Assembly: GCA_007449985.2 (NCBI GenBank)
Contig: VIIQ02000659.1
Location: 246,001 to 310,000 of the forward strand
Direction of reading: 5' to 3'
DNA: 64,000 nt
DNA from: Desmodesmus armatus
Taxonomy: Eukaryota > Chlorophyta > Chlorophyceae > Sphaeropleales > Scenedesmaceae
Shown here: positions 47,263 through 60,541 of the stretch, in pieces
Position numbering within the stretch: position 1 is the first letter of the stretch
Layout: each line of letters begins with the position of its first letter
Program-made: the position numbers and the translations under genes
The notes under the pieces: model-generated
Told to the model about the DNA's origin: nothing
Database searches by the model: none
The model's input: only the letters and a program-made list of their open reading frames with translations

Positions 47263-49097
47263 TTGTTGCTGCTGTGTGCCGGTGTCAATCTGTCTTGTGT
47301 TGTTGCCTTGCGGCCGCCGCAATGATTGCCTGTTGCTGAGTGCATTTTATTCATCAGGGCGTTTGGCAAGGTGCTGTAGGTGCAGCTTGCACTGTGGTTG
47401 TGGCAGTTGTGTCACAGTGGCCATTGCTGCTGACTGAGATCAGAACCAGCTGCAGCGGCACCGCTGTGTACATGGCCGGCAAGCATGCTGCGCAGCCAGG
47501 GCTTGCGAGGCGGCGTTGGCAGCCCTTGCTGCAGAGTCTGCCAAAACTGTAGAGCGGCTGCCAACGGTGGTAGTGTACACCTGCACAGCAGGGCTACTGG
47601 CAAGGCAGGGCATGCTGTTATGAGGGGCACATGTCACACCGCTGCGCCTCGAGTGCGCTGGACACTTCATCTGGCTGCTGTGCCCTTCAACGGCACAGTT
47701 GACAGTGTGGTGTGCCTGTTTTGGTGCAGGTGGCGAATGTTGGTAGCTGTGGGGGGCCCTGCCTACTATGGCTGAGACCCTCCCTCTGCTGGTGGTTGCC
47801 TGCTCTTTGTGTGGTGTGGTGGAACTTCCACGCGGCTATTTACATGGATGTGCTCAGGATGTGTGCTGTGCGCTTCCGGCAACCTATCAGCACCAACTTG
47901 CAGCTAGTATTGGCGCGACCACACCTGCGGTAGTGCTGTCCATGCAGTCTGTGCAGCAAATTGAGCGACATGTAGTGCTACTGATGCACTAACTTGTTTG
48001 TTTGTGCTGGGCATGCCTGGCGCCCAGCAGCTTTCTTATTCGGCTGCGGCGTTGGGCTGCTGCCCCAATCCATGCACCTTGTGTGTAAGTCTTGGTGGTT
48101 GTCATGCATGCAGCACGATGTCACACTGTGCTTGACAGCAGCAGCAGCAGCAGTAGCAGCAGCAGCAGGAGTATGCGTGCAGCAGGAGTATGCGGGAGTT
48201 GCAGCCCCACTGGCGGTGGCACCATGTGAACACCCCAGCCAGTGTATCGGATTCTTTCTTTTCTTTATGTGCTCTACAGACACTGCAGCTCGGTGTGGTT
48301 GGAGTCTAGTTGCGCATGTATGTGCCCTGGTGTATCAGACCGCAGCGTACCATCGTGTTACTACACTTTGCGGTGTTGGCAGTGTTCCAGGAGTGAGATA
48401 GCAGCAGCAATGGCTGCGCCAGGATGCGGTGGGACACCGCAAACCTGCATTGCAGCCACATGCTTGAAAGCCTGAACTTCCATCAGGCATGTTGGATATG
48501 CATTCCTGTGACGTACATGCACTGGTCACGTACAACAGCAGCGGCAACAGCAGCAGCAGCAACTGCAGCAGCTGCTGCTTCCAGGAGCAGTCTCCTGGAG
48601 GCATGCCACCGGACCTGGCCTGTATAGTCACATGCATGCAGGGACAGTTACGACATCATTTTAGCGTCGACACTGTTGCATTTGTCGATAATTTGCTTGG
48701 GTTTAGGCAGGGATTGGTGTGGTGTGCATTGATCCAGCGCACACTGCGCTTGCATCAGCCCTTGTGCAGGCTGTCACTCTAACGACTTTGCTGTTTTGGT
48801 TAGAAGCCAAGCAAAATTTGCAGGTTGTAATCACCAGCGAGACAAGGACATCACCCCTGGCGGTACCTAGGGTGCTGACTTGTTGGTATGCTGCAATTGT
48901 TTGATGCATGCTCTTGGGTTTCCTGCAGAAAGTTTTGTTGAGCATGCTCCGTTGTGACTTGTGTGTGGTCGCTCCTGCTGGTGGTGGTGAAGGACTGGCT
49001 GACTGGCACACTTGACCCAAACAGACGGAACACCAGAGCCAGCTGATCTGTGACTGGGCGCGTGTTCGTCTCTCTTTTGACTGGATGGTCTCCAGAT

Positions 49098-49129
49098 GGG
49101 GGGTTGGGGGGGGGGGAGGGGGGGGGGGC
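49098..49129 (+). repeat. Interrupted poly-G tract upstream of gene D
   Basis: Runs of 6, 11 and 11 G broken by TT and A, about 430 bp before the D start codon. G-quadruplex-prone; no proven role. Confidence 0.8.
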
Positions 49130-49553
49130 ATAGGGCTTGCTGTTGAGGACAGCCTGGTGACAGCCAGGGTGGATCAATGAGCATAGTTGAAAGCATATGT
49201 GAGAGACCGTAGGGGATGATGTAACAGTGTAGAGTTTCTCGTATCCTGCAGCGTCCGTTCCTGGCTCAATCAAGCACTTGTGCTGCTCCCGCTTTTTCCG
49301 CTGAATGACATGTGTGAGGAGGGAGGCCCCGCCTGAAACCAGCATACCACGTGGTTGAAGCTGGTTTGAGTTATATATCGCAATACAATGGTCTTTTGTC
49401 TAGTAGCAGTCTCGTTCGTATTGCCTCCGCCTCAACCCAGCCACTGTACAGTAGCCCCGCATCTATGCTTTTGAAAGACGCGTTTGACCGTGTTGAGTGA
49501 TTTGTCTGCACTGAAGTAGTGATGCTGCTTGGAGCAAGCAGCAGATTTGGGTG

Positions 49554-50127
49554 ATGGTAGCACTGTCGTTCTCCAAGCGACGTGCGCGGTCGCTGTTGCT
49601 CGCAATCTACGTTTTGAACGCAGTTTTATTACTATCACCTGTGCAGGGGAACCCAAAGCACAACGCAGGTATGACAGTATGGCAGCAGCACTACCTGCAC
49701 ATGCATCCAAGGTTTCTGCTTACCATTGCCATGGCTAATGTTGGGTCGTTGCGGAACCTCTACCTGCAGGACCTTTAAAACCTGCTGGTATAGCCAAGAG
49801 TTGTCAGTATACAGTATGCCCTCCAGGCCCTCCTGGGCCCAAGGGTGAGTCTGCTGTTCTGTTCGAGCCATCAGCCATGCAGCCGCCATTGCGCAGCAGC
49901 AATGCTCTCCCCACCACAAGCACACTTGTGCAGGATGCAGGATGCAGCAGGCAACCCTGTGCCTGCCCAGTTTCCTTGCCAGCCTGTCAGGTGCTGACAT
50001 GTTGATTAGCATTGCAGCAGCAGCTCGACACTCACTGTGTGTTCTCAACACTCAAGGTCACAGGTGTACATACCATCCAGCAACATGCAGCATGCCTGTT
50101 CTTCACTCACTCCTGCAAGGGCAGCTT

Positions 50128-50162
<35 letters not shown>

Positions 50163-53100
50163 GTCTTACATTAGAATATCCTGCCTGTTTCACGATGCGT
50201 CAACACTCATGAAGCGTGGCATGTGTGTTTGTGCATGCACGCAGGCATCCCTGGCTCCATGGGACCTGCAGGACCCCCAGGGCGGCAAGGTACGCACACA
50301 GTCATTGGCAGCAGCAGCAGCAGCATGGCCACGAGCGCAGCAGCAGCAGCAGAGACGCAGCAGCAGACGCAGCACCAGGAGCAGCAGCAGCAGCAGGGTG
50401 CAAGTAAAGGCAGCAGGGCTGCAGCAGCACCAGAGGGTGCCCGCAGCAGCAGCACACTGACAGCAGCAGCAGTGGGTGCATCCACAGTAGAGACAGCAGG
50501 GAGCAGCAACAACAGAAGCAGATCTGACGCCAGACATGCGGCCAGCACTGCCACTGGTGGCACCCAACACTGACGGTACCCTTGCAGCAGCCCAACTGGC
50601 GTACTATTAGGTGTTGCAGAAGAGGACCCCAGCTTCAGGGATGCAGTGGTAGCCGCAGCCGCAGCCGCAGCAGGCGCAACAGCCGCAGCTGCAGAAAGAC
50701 AGCAGCAGCACCACCACCACCACACACATTCAGTGATAGAAGTTTAGCTGTTCCTGCTATGCGTCATCTATGCTGCAGCTGCTGCCTTGTGCGTGTGTGT
50801 AGGCTACCCTTTGCCTTCCTTGATCCACCATGTCACCATGCACACCAAGCTCCGTGACTGACCCCTACATGGCGCATGTTGTTCCTGCTCCTGTTCATAC
50901 CACTGTAGGTCCCAAAGGCGATCCAGGTGCCAAGGGTGAACGAGGTCCCATGGGCCCTGCTCGGACCTCGTGTGTCTCCCAGGTGCCCACCTATTCGACC
51001 AGCACCACGCTGAAGCGAATGTCATCCACGACTCCCTCAGGCCGCGAAATCTCGCGCAGCGTGCTGGTGGCGGTGGTTGACTGCTCACGCAGCGACGGAG
51101 TGCTCATTGGCGGGACTTGCAACACCTTTTTAAAGAATGGGACGGAGGACGACTTGGGCGTGGAGCCGCTATCCATGGTAGCGATCGTGCCGTTTGACCA
51201 CAAGCAGCCGAACACCACCGGCTTTGTGGAGTGTCGAGCACGTGTGCCAGAGGATGTGGGCCTTGACGAACTGGATTGGGACATTGAAGCAGTAGCAGAA
51301 TGCTGCTTGGACCACGATGACAGTTACAACGGGTATGAGAAAGAGTGGTGGGTTGACGGGAGCAGAGGGCCAGGAGGTGCGCGTGCAGGGCAAGACAACT
51401 TTGCTGGCCGTGCTGGAAGCACCAACAGGAATGCTCCACCTGTACGGGACACCGTCATCGACACTCCCCAGTGGCAACCTCCAGACGACCCCCCTCCTGA
51501 AGATCCCCCCAGGGACCCTCAAGATTGGCAACCTTCTGGGCCCTCAAGGGGTGACAACCCTGATTGGCGCCCTTCAGGCCCCCCAAGAGGTGACAACCCC
51601 GATGGGCGGTCCTCTGGCCCCCAGCGCAACAACAATCCTGACGGCGGGAACCCTGACGGCGGCAATCCCGACGGCAACAACCCTGGTTGGCGCCCCTCTG
51701 GCCCTCAACGGAACAACAACAACAACAACCCCGACTGGCGCCCTTCTGCCCCGCCCAACGATGGCGCCAGCGACTGGCAGCCGGCAACTCCACCAGGCGA
51801 TGGCACCTCTGAATGGCGCCCCTCGAACCCGCCAAGCACTCCAAGGGTCCCCTCGCCCCCCGGTGCGCCAGCTGGCAGCGCAACCCCTCCATCCCCCAGC
51901 CTGACCATCATCAACAACCCCCCAGCACCCGCAGCTTTCACCATGCCACCGTCGGAGGGACTTGAACCCGGGGAAGAGGAAATCGAGTTCGATCCCGGGG
52001 CAAACGGCTTTGGGGGTGCTTGGAATATACCAGGGGGTCAGCAGGGCCAACAGGGTCCAGGTGCACTGCCAGGCTGGCAGAGCCAACCTGTGCAACCTGG
52101 GAACATGGAACCGTGGCAGGCCAAAACCCAGAATGCACAGGGAACAGATGGTGCAGCACCTGGTAGCGCCAGTGCAGGCAGCTCGTCAGGACAGGGGCCA
52201 GAAGGTGATGCTGCAGAAGGGCAGGCAGCCTCAGTAGTGACTACGCCACAGGCTGAGACACCTAGCTGGCGGCAGCAGGAACTGCCAGCGGGACCTGCGC
52301 CCAAGACTCCCTCCCCAGGCAGCAGCAGCACAAAAGGTGAGCACAACGCTGCCAGGACTCCAGACGGTGGTCCGACTTTGTGTTAACGCAGCAGGCCTGT
52401 TGCTCCGCTGGCTGGCTGGTCACATCAGCATTATCTATGCCTGGCAAGCACATGCATACATGCTCCAGCAAGCAAGCATGCGCCTCAAACTGCCAGGCAG
52501 CTTGCCGGTGCTTTGGTGCTCTGCCAAGTTGCCACACACTGACCTCAAGCTCACGCTGTCATGCCTCTCCATATCCATGTCCCAATTTCTGCAGGCACCA
52601 AGCCCCAGCAAAGCCCCCGTACTGCCCAGCCCGCAGGTTCCAGCAAGCCTGCAGCCAGCACACCGCCAAACCCTGGCAGTACACAGCCCCAAAGCTCAGA
52701 CCCTGGAGACGTGGGAGAGTTTGAATATGAAGATGTTGACGCTGACATGGCAGCAGGAATGCAGCAGATACCGCCCAATGGTTCGGCACCAGGCACAAGC
52801 ACCGCACAGCTGCAAATGCTGCCAATGTGGCAGCAGCAGCAGCAGCAGGTACAGCCACAGCAGCCGCAGATAGGGTTCATGGGCCCTCAATACCCTCCTG
52901 CAGGCTCCACCCAGCAGGCCCCTCCCTTCCTGCCTAGCATTCCATACAGCTATGGAGCCAGTATGGGCAGTGGGTATGCAGGAGCCATGCAGCAAGGGCC
53001 CATGCAGGGTGGCCAAGGGTATGGCACGGTCATGCAGGCAGGCCCTGTTAATGGTGGTACAATGCAGCAGCCTCTGCAGATGCAGCCAGGAAGTGTGCAG

Positions 53101-53571
53101 CAGCAGGGGCCAATGTTGGTTGGCAGCACTGTTGCGCAGCCTTGGGGCAGCAGCAGCGTTGGCGTGGCAGCAATACCCATGCAGCCACAACCGCAGCAGC
53201 AGCAGCAATACTGGCAAGCAGGTAGTCAAGCTGGCCCCATGCAGCAGCAGCAGCAGCAGCCACAGCAGCCACAGCAGCCGCTCTCAGCAGCAGGACCTAG
53301 CACGAGCTCTACAGGGCAGATGCGTTTGGGTGCCGCACAAGCTGCTGCCTTTGCAGGCGCTAACAGCCCTCCAAAGAGCCAACCGCAGCAACAACAGCAG
53401 CAACCAAACCAACCAAAGAGCAGCAGGAAAGCTCAAAACCAGGAGGGAGCCACTTTGCAGGCGCAACAGCAGCAGCAGCAGCAACCGCAGCAGCCTGGCG
53501 TGACGGATGCTGTGCGCAGCCTGGCGGTTACAAAAGCATCTCTTCAGCCTGCTGCAGTGAAGCTGACATAG
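49554..53571 (+). CDS. Gene D: secreted collagen-like protein with Cys domain and Gln-rich tail
   Basis: Five exons: 49554-49668, 49815-49844, 50245-50289, 50909-52336 and 52595-53571, 864 aa. All introns are phase 1. Residues 1-32 are a signal peptide (core SLLLAIYVLNAVLLLSPVQG). Exons 2 and 3 (30 and 45 nt) encode only CPPGPPGPKG and IPGSMGPAGPPGRQG. Exon 4 opens with GPKGDPGAKGERGPMGPA, giving 14 or so Gly-X-Y triplets in all. A Cys-containing domain follows (VAVVDCSRSDGVLIGGTC to IEAVAECCLDHD). Then come Asn/Asp/Trp/Pro repeats (PDWRPSGP, GDNPDG; 51500-51800), a Pro/Gly region, and a Gln/Gly/Met-rich C-terminus from exon 5 with an acidic patch EFEYEDVDADM. The triplet run is short compared with animal collagens, so a short triple helix joining globular parts is the inference. 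Candidate TGTAA signal at 53917-53921. Confidence 0.82.
50131..50161 (+). repeat. CAG microsatellite in intron 2 of gene D
   Basis: Ten CAG units lie in the intron between the 30-nt and 45-nt collagen-like exons. A second CAG-rich stretch (50300-50500) lies in the next intron. Non-coding in my model. Confidence 0.75.
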
Positions 53572-54240
53572 CAGCCACGGCAATGGCGCCGTTGCTGCAG
53601 CTCTGCAGAAGTGTGGTGTACGTGTGTGTGTTCGTTTGCGTGTTGCAGCAGACAGCCCAACAGTACAGACCTGTACGTCTTCGCCGTTGTTGCTTGTTGT
53701 AGGGTGTGGGCTGACTGCATACTACGCAGTAGCCGGGCCACTAGGGACTCACATAGGCATGGCAGTTAAGAGTGTGACTATTAGGTAGTGCGCTAGCATC
53801 CAGTCAAGCTGGAACACAGGCAGTTGCATTGTGTGGGGTGGGTTCACAGACATGCACAGTAGTAGTCTGTGCCTCAGTCGCGGTAGCCTGTCAGCAGTTG
53901 CAGATAGACTGAACGATGTAACACAGCCTGTGGTAAACCTTGACTTTGTTCAGTTCAAGTTCAACAGATCTCTTATGCTTGCCTGGTTGTCACTACTTGA
54001 TGGGCAGTGGTTGATGTGTAACAGTAGTAGTAGTGGTTGTATCCAATGTGAGCACTAGGTGGACAGGCAGTGCACGACATACTCTGCCGCACTACTAGTA
54101 GTAGTACTGGTAGTGGAAGTGGCAAGCTATTGCATTTGCCTTCTGCAGCAAGAGGAAGGAAGTTGTCACGCAATTACATGCCATGTGATGGCGTCCAGTG
54201 CGCAGCTGTGCCGTCTGCCATAGTACCGGCATACAGTCAC

Positions 54241-54274
<34 letters not shown>

Positions 54275-55646
54275 CACTGGGTCCTGAGACATCGCAAACA
54301 GACAAACACAGGCCAGCCTTTAGGCGCAGACACATAACACACACAGTGTCGCTGTGTTGGTGCCACTTTCGCAAAAAAAAACCATCCCCGTGCAAAGACA
54401 TCTGCTTGCCATGCAGTATATATACCACAGGCTCCAAGTTGGAGCCTCTGACGTGTGTGATCATTGTAGATATGATGCAACTGCGTCCACCACACTACAA
54501 CATGCCAGGCACAGCCCGCACACACCAGTCAGGGGCACAATCGAAGGTCCCTTTCTTGTGATCAACCAGTACTCCACAAACATTTAGTAGTAACTCAAAA
54601 TCAAGTAGTAACACAGCTGCTTCGCACGCGCACGCCATTGAAGGGTACACCGGTACCGTGCTAACCATACACAGGCGTGTAGGGTGCACAATCACCCCAT
54701 GAAGCGTGTGGATCAAACGTGTGTGGCACACCTTGAGCCTCAAGGTCAAAGGCTTTGACTGACTCACAACGTGTGGCAGTCTTCCTCCCCAGATGTGCGC
54801 CAGAAAGATCTGTACAGATAAGCAGACAGGGACGCATCTGGTGCACTGCACGGATCTGGCAGATCCGTACATACAGCCCCCGACAGCAGCAAAGTTGGCG
54901 ATAAAGCCCAGCTTGGCCCAAATAGAAGGCTTGTGGCCACACAGGACACATGAAGATCAAGGCATCCACCTGCTGCGCAAAGCGGATTAAGATAAGCAGG
55001 AAGCGCAACGACCCTCACAACCAAAAAGAAGCAACTATGCAGCTTGCGGCTGCGGCTTCGTACAGACACATACAAAGAGCTCCAGCAAATCACAGGCTGC
55101 TGGCCAGAGGGGCCACAGAGCTCCACAGGTATATGTGAAGCCACACCAAATCACCCAGACCCCAGGCCCTATCAAAGGCTTCACGATTATATGTTGGGAA
55201 AGTCCCATCATCTTTCAGGTGATCATACACAAGTAGGCGACAGCCGCAAAACCAGCAATGTGTCTGTGTGTTCAGATATCCACAGATCACACCAACAGGC
55301 AGGCAGGGTGCGTGCATCCCAGATCCACAGATCACATAACAAGGGGGCAAGTGTGCCGTCCCGGAATCCACACTGGATGACAGATCATCAAAAGACAGGT
55401 TAACCACTAGCCTGCAATTAGACAGAGCAAGCTTGCCTGTGTATCAAAGCACAGGCAAGTACACACCAACACATGGCAGGTGGGCATAGTTTGCAAACAC
55501 CTGATCAGCTGTAGCCCATGGAAAGCTCATCGCAAATGCAAGACCAATATCCAGCGGCTTCAGCCTTGATTGTCAGACTGAAAGGCTCCAGCATAATAAT
55601 AATCAGCAACCGTACCAGGACAAGCAAAGCAGGCGCAAGGTGGCAT
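53572..55646. other. Convergent intergenic region between D and E
   Basis: 2.1 kb between the 3' ends of D (plus) and E (minus). Includes AGT/TAG trinucleotide runs near 54023-54035 and 54095-54110 and a CAG run at 54243-54270. No gene supported. Confidence 0.45.
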
Positions 55647-58600
55647 TCAAGCTGTCGGCGCCGGGTCGCTCTCGTCTGTGTCAAGCGCGCCAACAGCCTT
55701 GCGCCCTCCTACACGGTATGGCTTCTTCGGCCGCTTGTCACTGTCGCTGTATTGGTCGCCATCGCTTTCACCGTAGTTGTACTGGCTGTCGTCATTGTCG
55801 TACTTGTCGTGATTGCCGCTGCTGCGGTCATCATGGCCGTAATTGTACTGGCTGTCGTCATTGTCGTGATTGTTGTTGTGACTACCGCCACGGCGTTGAC
55901 TGCCGCTGTCGTCAGCGTCGCTGTCGCGGCTGTCATCACCGCTGCCATGGCCGAAGTGATCATGGTTATCGTGGCTGTCGTCGTCACTCCCGTGATGCGG
56001 TTTCGTGCAGCAGAAGGCTGTTGCTTCCACGAAATCGCCCTTATTGTTTGCATCGATGGAGCAGGACACTTGGCCCGTCTTGGTGCCGGGACCACCCGCT
56101 GGCACTGTGCGTGTCTCTGATGGGGACGGTCTGCCACAGCAGGTGAAACAGCAGGAGTGTTGCAGGCATTCAGTGTCAGTAGCGAGAGGGGCTGCAGCCT
56201 GCAACAGTTGTTGCGGCACACGAAAGTTGTTGCCTTGCACTGTACAGTGACAGCTCTGCGCAGAGGATGCAACGCAATGTGCGCGTCAAAGGTTTTGATG
56301 CAATGTTCATAATATCACGAAAGCGCTACAACTGTTTGCAATACGCAACCACCCTTTGTAAGCCATTGATTCAACCCTCACAAAGCAGGTGAACCTACCG
56401 CTGGTGACTCAGGTGGGGTGGAGCTCTTCTTGTAGCCTGCGCAACCACTAGTCATCAGCCAAGAGCCTTTGGGGCACTCAGCAGCGGTTTTGATGTACCC
56501 CTTGATCATCGGTGAGGGCAGCACAGCCGTAGTCACCTTCACAATCACGCGGGTAGGGCAATATAGGAAGCCATGGCCTGGAGGACCCGGGGGACCTGCA
56601 GTGCAACCATCCGCAGCAGCAGCAGCAGCAGCAGCAGCAGCGCCACTTAGTTTCAAGTAGAGGGCAGTTTCTGACCTATGTAGGTACGTGTTGACAGTGC
56701 CGCTGTCATTGCTGTAGCATGTATCCTGCAGCCAACGTGCTGTGCAATGCCATGTGGCGAGAGGCAGTCACTTCCAGTGGACTGCCGCTGTAGTCCCGCC
56801 CGGCCTCCTGCGCCAAACACTGCCTCTGAGCCAGAGCAACCAAACTGGCACGCCACAACACAGCTCTTGGTGTGACACGTTGCATTATACAGTATATCCC
56901 TGTCCCCCCTACACCAGGCTGTTACAACGTCTGTGCAGACCACAGCCAATGGCGTTCAATTGCGCCATGCAGCAGTGAAGAGCCTTACCTGGTGGACCAT
57001 TGCGTCCGTCCCTGCCATCTTCACCCTTTGGTCCTGGGGGTCCCTTTTGGCCAGGGGGGCAATGGCCAGGTGGGCCTGCACACAAAATTGCCGGCAATGG
57101 CGCCATAGCAGCAATCATAATCGGCATTCTTGTCTTGCAAGCTCAGTCTGACGACTCAGCTCCTCAAGTGATAACATACATCATGCATTTACCAGCACGG
57201 CATGCTGCATTGCACGCACCGTGCGCCTGGCAGGCTGCAGGGCACGCAACAAAGGTGTTGCACAAGCAGGTTTACTCATGGTTGCTGCCCCATGCGCGAT
57301 GTCCACGTCACATGCAATAAAGTTTCATTATGCTTGCTCATGTGCTGGCAGTTTACCTGCGGGGCCTTCGGGTCCTTCAGGACCTGCAAAGCAGAGCAGC
57401 AGGAGCAGGCATGGGGATATCAACAGCAGCAATAACCTTGTCAAACACACATGGTTTGCAGGTGCACATAGGAGACATGCAGTGACAGTACGGGGCTGCG
57501 TTGATACATGTGTTCCATCACTGATGCAAGGGGTTCTATGCAGGAGTGAAGCCTTCACTGGCATGCTAGCAGCTGCAATCATCTGATGCGGAGGGGAACA
57601 GCCAGAGGCCCCAGCTGGGAACAAGTCTGCAGCAACAGATGGCTGTGCACTTTTGGCAGCCTGCCTATCATAGAAAAAGGGGTGAGGGCGTGCAGCACCA
57701 CCACAAACAAGGGCCAGCGCACCAGGTTTGCCATCTCTGCCTGCACAGGGACAAAAAAAGGCAGCACATGGTGGGATGTTGTGCAATGCTGTCGATTCAT
57801 GGTTCCTTGACACTTTGTCAACCGGGTTGATTTGCTGCTGCAGGTCTTCACCCTCCATCTGGACATTCATGGCTGGATTGGCTGTCCTTCAGCTGTGCCT
57901 GAGCCGGTGATCAACATTGCCAATGCCACAGGCTGTGGTTGGACTGCAGTGCAAGTTAAAGTGTGCTGGCAACACCATCACACCAATGTCTGGTCAGCAG
58001 GACTGTGTTCAAACAAACCCTTACTACTAGCAAGCCTTGCACGTGGGTGACCCACGTGGGTCCATGCTGTGCACAGTATGGAATCTCCTGCAAGCAATGT
58101 TGCTCTTGGCAGCTGCAATTGGCTGTCCACACCTGTCACATGCTGCTGCAGCAGCAGCACAGCAGTACTGTGCCCACAGTTCTCAGCGCAGTAAGTAAGT
58201 CAAAAGTATGTCTGTCTTACCTGAGGGTCCGGTTGGTCCGGGGGGTCCTTGGGGACCTGTAGGCAACACAAACCGCACATTGTGACTTTCAGCACCAACA
58301 CCACCTGCTTGCAACTACGCCACTTGATGCGGCTGGCCATCACTGTGGGTGACCCAAATGGTATGTGGAAAAGCAGCGTTGGCGATTCTGTTACTCCAGA
58401 GTCGTCACGCCGGTACCCAGTGTGCTGCAGGAGCAGGAGCAGCCTGCGGTGCAACCACAGTGTGCTGTTGGAAGCCCACCTGTCTCCCCGTCTCTTCCAC
58501 GCGGGCCAGGTGGTCCGTCTTTTCCGTCCTCTCCAGGATATCCAACACACGAGCACACGTCTGCTTTGTGGTCCTTGTTGCCTGGGTGGAAGTCCTTGAA

Positions 58601-58921
58601 AGGCTTGCTCTTCAAGCCTTTACTGAAGGTGGTGGCGTATGCTACCCCGTCTGAGCCATCGCCAGTTGTTGCACCTGGACATTGTCAGTAGCGAAACAGA
58701 CAGTAGAGCACATGATGGATTGGTAGGCGAACGTCTTGTGAAGACCCTCGAATCAGCTGCAGCAGCACGGTGAGCTGCAGCAGCATGGACCAGCGGATAT
58801 GGATGTGTGGATGCGCCTGGCTGCTAGGACCCATGAGGATAGATGACGCACCTTGAATGGAAATCGCTGCGCTCAAAATGCATAGCCCCACCAGCCAGGT
58901 AAGAACTCCTGGGCGCCTCAT
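55647..58921 (-). CDS. Gene E: secreted collagen-like protein with Asp/His-rich tail
   Basis: Eight exons: 58921-58852, 58674-58480, 58256-58221, 57740-57723, 57383-57357, 57075-56989, 56595-56399 and 56255-55647, 412 aa. Signal peptide residues 1-23 (RRPGVLTWLVGLCILSAAIS). Residues 24-75 are basic/polar with CSCVG. Gly-X-Y triplets run from GYPGEDGKDGPPGPRG through exons 3-6 (36, 18, 27, 87 nt) into GPPGPPGHG at the start of exon 7. A Cys domain follows (YCPTRVIVKV, ECPKGSWLMTSGC, then SCHCTVQGNN and HSCCFTCC). The C-terminal ~130 residues are Asp/His/Asn/Ser-rich with two copies of NDDSQYNYG, then a basic end. The tail looks suited to binding Ca2+ or other metal, by composition only. Introns up to exon 7 are phase 1; the last is phase 0. 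Paralogue of divergent gene F. Confidence 0.82.
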
Positions 58922-59858
58922 CCGGCCGCGCGCGGGAAGGCTGCCTGACAGGTAAGTGTGAAACTCCCTCACTATACTATAGTAGCAGCCAGATTATGAT
59001 GCTGTATGATGCTAGAAAGCCTGTTGGGCCTGTCTTGGGGCGTTCTTAGAGCCATCGACGGCATCTGCGCCTGTCTGCATTCCGCATGTTGGTGCACAAC
59101 TCCTGACATGGTCGTGTTACACCAAGTGTTACATAATACATTCGATTCTACAAGTTGCTTTCGGCAACAAAAGTTGTCTTGCCTTGAGAGTCGCGATGCT
59201 TGCAAGATCGATGCCTCGCACACATCCCTCCACGAGGAGTTTGTGTGCTGCCTTTAGCTTCTAGTATGTATTGGAGTGTGTTTATAACTCACAATATGGC
59301 ATGATCGAACGTCCTCATGGCTCCATTGGCTTGGTTTTCTCCAGCCCCAAAATCCACACCAGCAATTCCACCACGTCGTGCACGACTGACCGGGAAACAT
59401 TGCTCCTGAAAAACGAAGCAGACGTTAGTGGATGATTGTACCCATGTAACCTGCATCTGGGTGACGAGCTTTGCACACAAGATGCAAAAAGCAAGCCTGG
59501 TCCCACCTGGCAGGTGGACCTTGTAATGCCATCACCACTGGCTGATGCACGATGTGGGTGGCTTTGCTTGTGCCTGAGCCTGCCAGGCGTGTCAGCTGTG
59601 GAAGAGGTCTCTCAAATGGCCCATCGATGGTGTGATATCACACGAGCTCCTGCAGCTGTGCCTGATACGTGTGGATGCAGCAGCGCCCAACTGGTTGTAC
59701 TGTCACACGTGAACTTCAGGCTCAAGTAGGCGACTACAACTTGCAATGTGCAGATAGGTGCTACCATGGCTTATGATGCCCCCATACCTGAGATAACGTA
59801 TTGGATGCTAGCCAATGACATCAGTGTTGGCTGGCCAGCCATGGGTGCGTGCACTATC
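58922..59858. promoter_or_regulatory. Upstream region of gene E
   Basis: Region between the E start codon and the MITE, presumably holding the E promoter on the minus strand. Nothing else recognised; small open frames only. Confidence 0.35.
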
Positions 59859-60533
59859 AAGGGGGTGTTGACTCCACTAGGTACATGTAGCAGGTGTGGT
59901 GGCGGACGTGTACCCCAGTGTACCTAAGGGTACTGATTGCACCACTATGAAGCTCTTGTGACGCTGACTCTGAATCCGTTGAGCAGGTACTTTAAGGTAC
60001 TTTAAGGTACGCTAAGGTGCAAAGTACGGGCATAGCGGCCATGGCAGGCCAAGCCACTGTACAGTCAAGGTACAAGGTACGCCTGGCCTCCTGTGGCCTG
60101 TACCTAAGTGTACTGAAATGTACTTAAGGCTTGTGATGTCTTATAGTCTTAGATATGGCAGAGGAGCGCATGTAAATGCATCAAATGATCGTATACACTG
60201 TATAGAATCCTCTCATAGCATCAGTACTGCAGGAATGCGCCTACAGCGGTTAGGTACGTGGGGCATCACGTCCCATTGTACCTCAGACCCTGGCCTTAGG
60301 TACACAGGGGTACAAAGTACAGCTGCTGTGCTGGGTGCTTAACACTCCTAGGTACAAAGTACAGCCCAGCACGGGCAGGAGCTGTAGCCGTAAGGTATTT
60401 AGGTGTACCCAAGGAGGGGTGGGGGTTTTGTCCAACTTATGATACATCTGCCGTGACACATTCCTTAGGTACACAGGGGTACACGTCTGCCACCACACTT
60501 GCTACATGTACCTAGCGGAGTCAAGACCCCCTT
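59859..60533. mobile_element. hAT-like MITE (675 bp) with long terminal inverted repeats
   Basis: Inverted repeats of 71 bp (59859-59929 and 60463-60533) match with only a few differences. The ends read AAGGGGGT, then TTGACTCC and TAGGTACATGTAGCA. They are flanked by an 8-bp direct duplication GCACTATC at 59851-59858 and 60534-60541. An 8-bp target duplication is the hallmark of hAT transposons. The interior is packed with GGTAC words and repeats such as GGTACAAAGTACAGC (about 60308 and 60350) and has no long open frame, so the element is non-autonomous. It lies between the divergent genes E and F. Confidence 0.88.
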
Positions 60534-60541
60534 GCACTATC

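Larger units (their letters stand above)
47033..49553. other. Intergenic/UTR region between genes C and D
   Basis: 2.5 kb with no supported gene. Contains the tandem repeat at 47190-47262, CAG runs near 48138-48170 and a poly-G tract at 49098-49129. It must include the C 3' UTR and D promoter. Confidence 0.45.
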
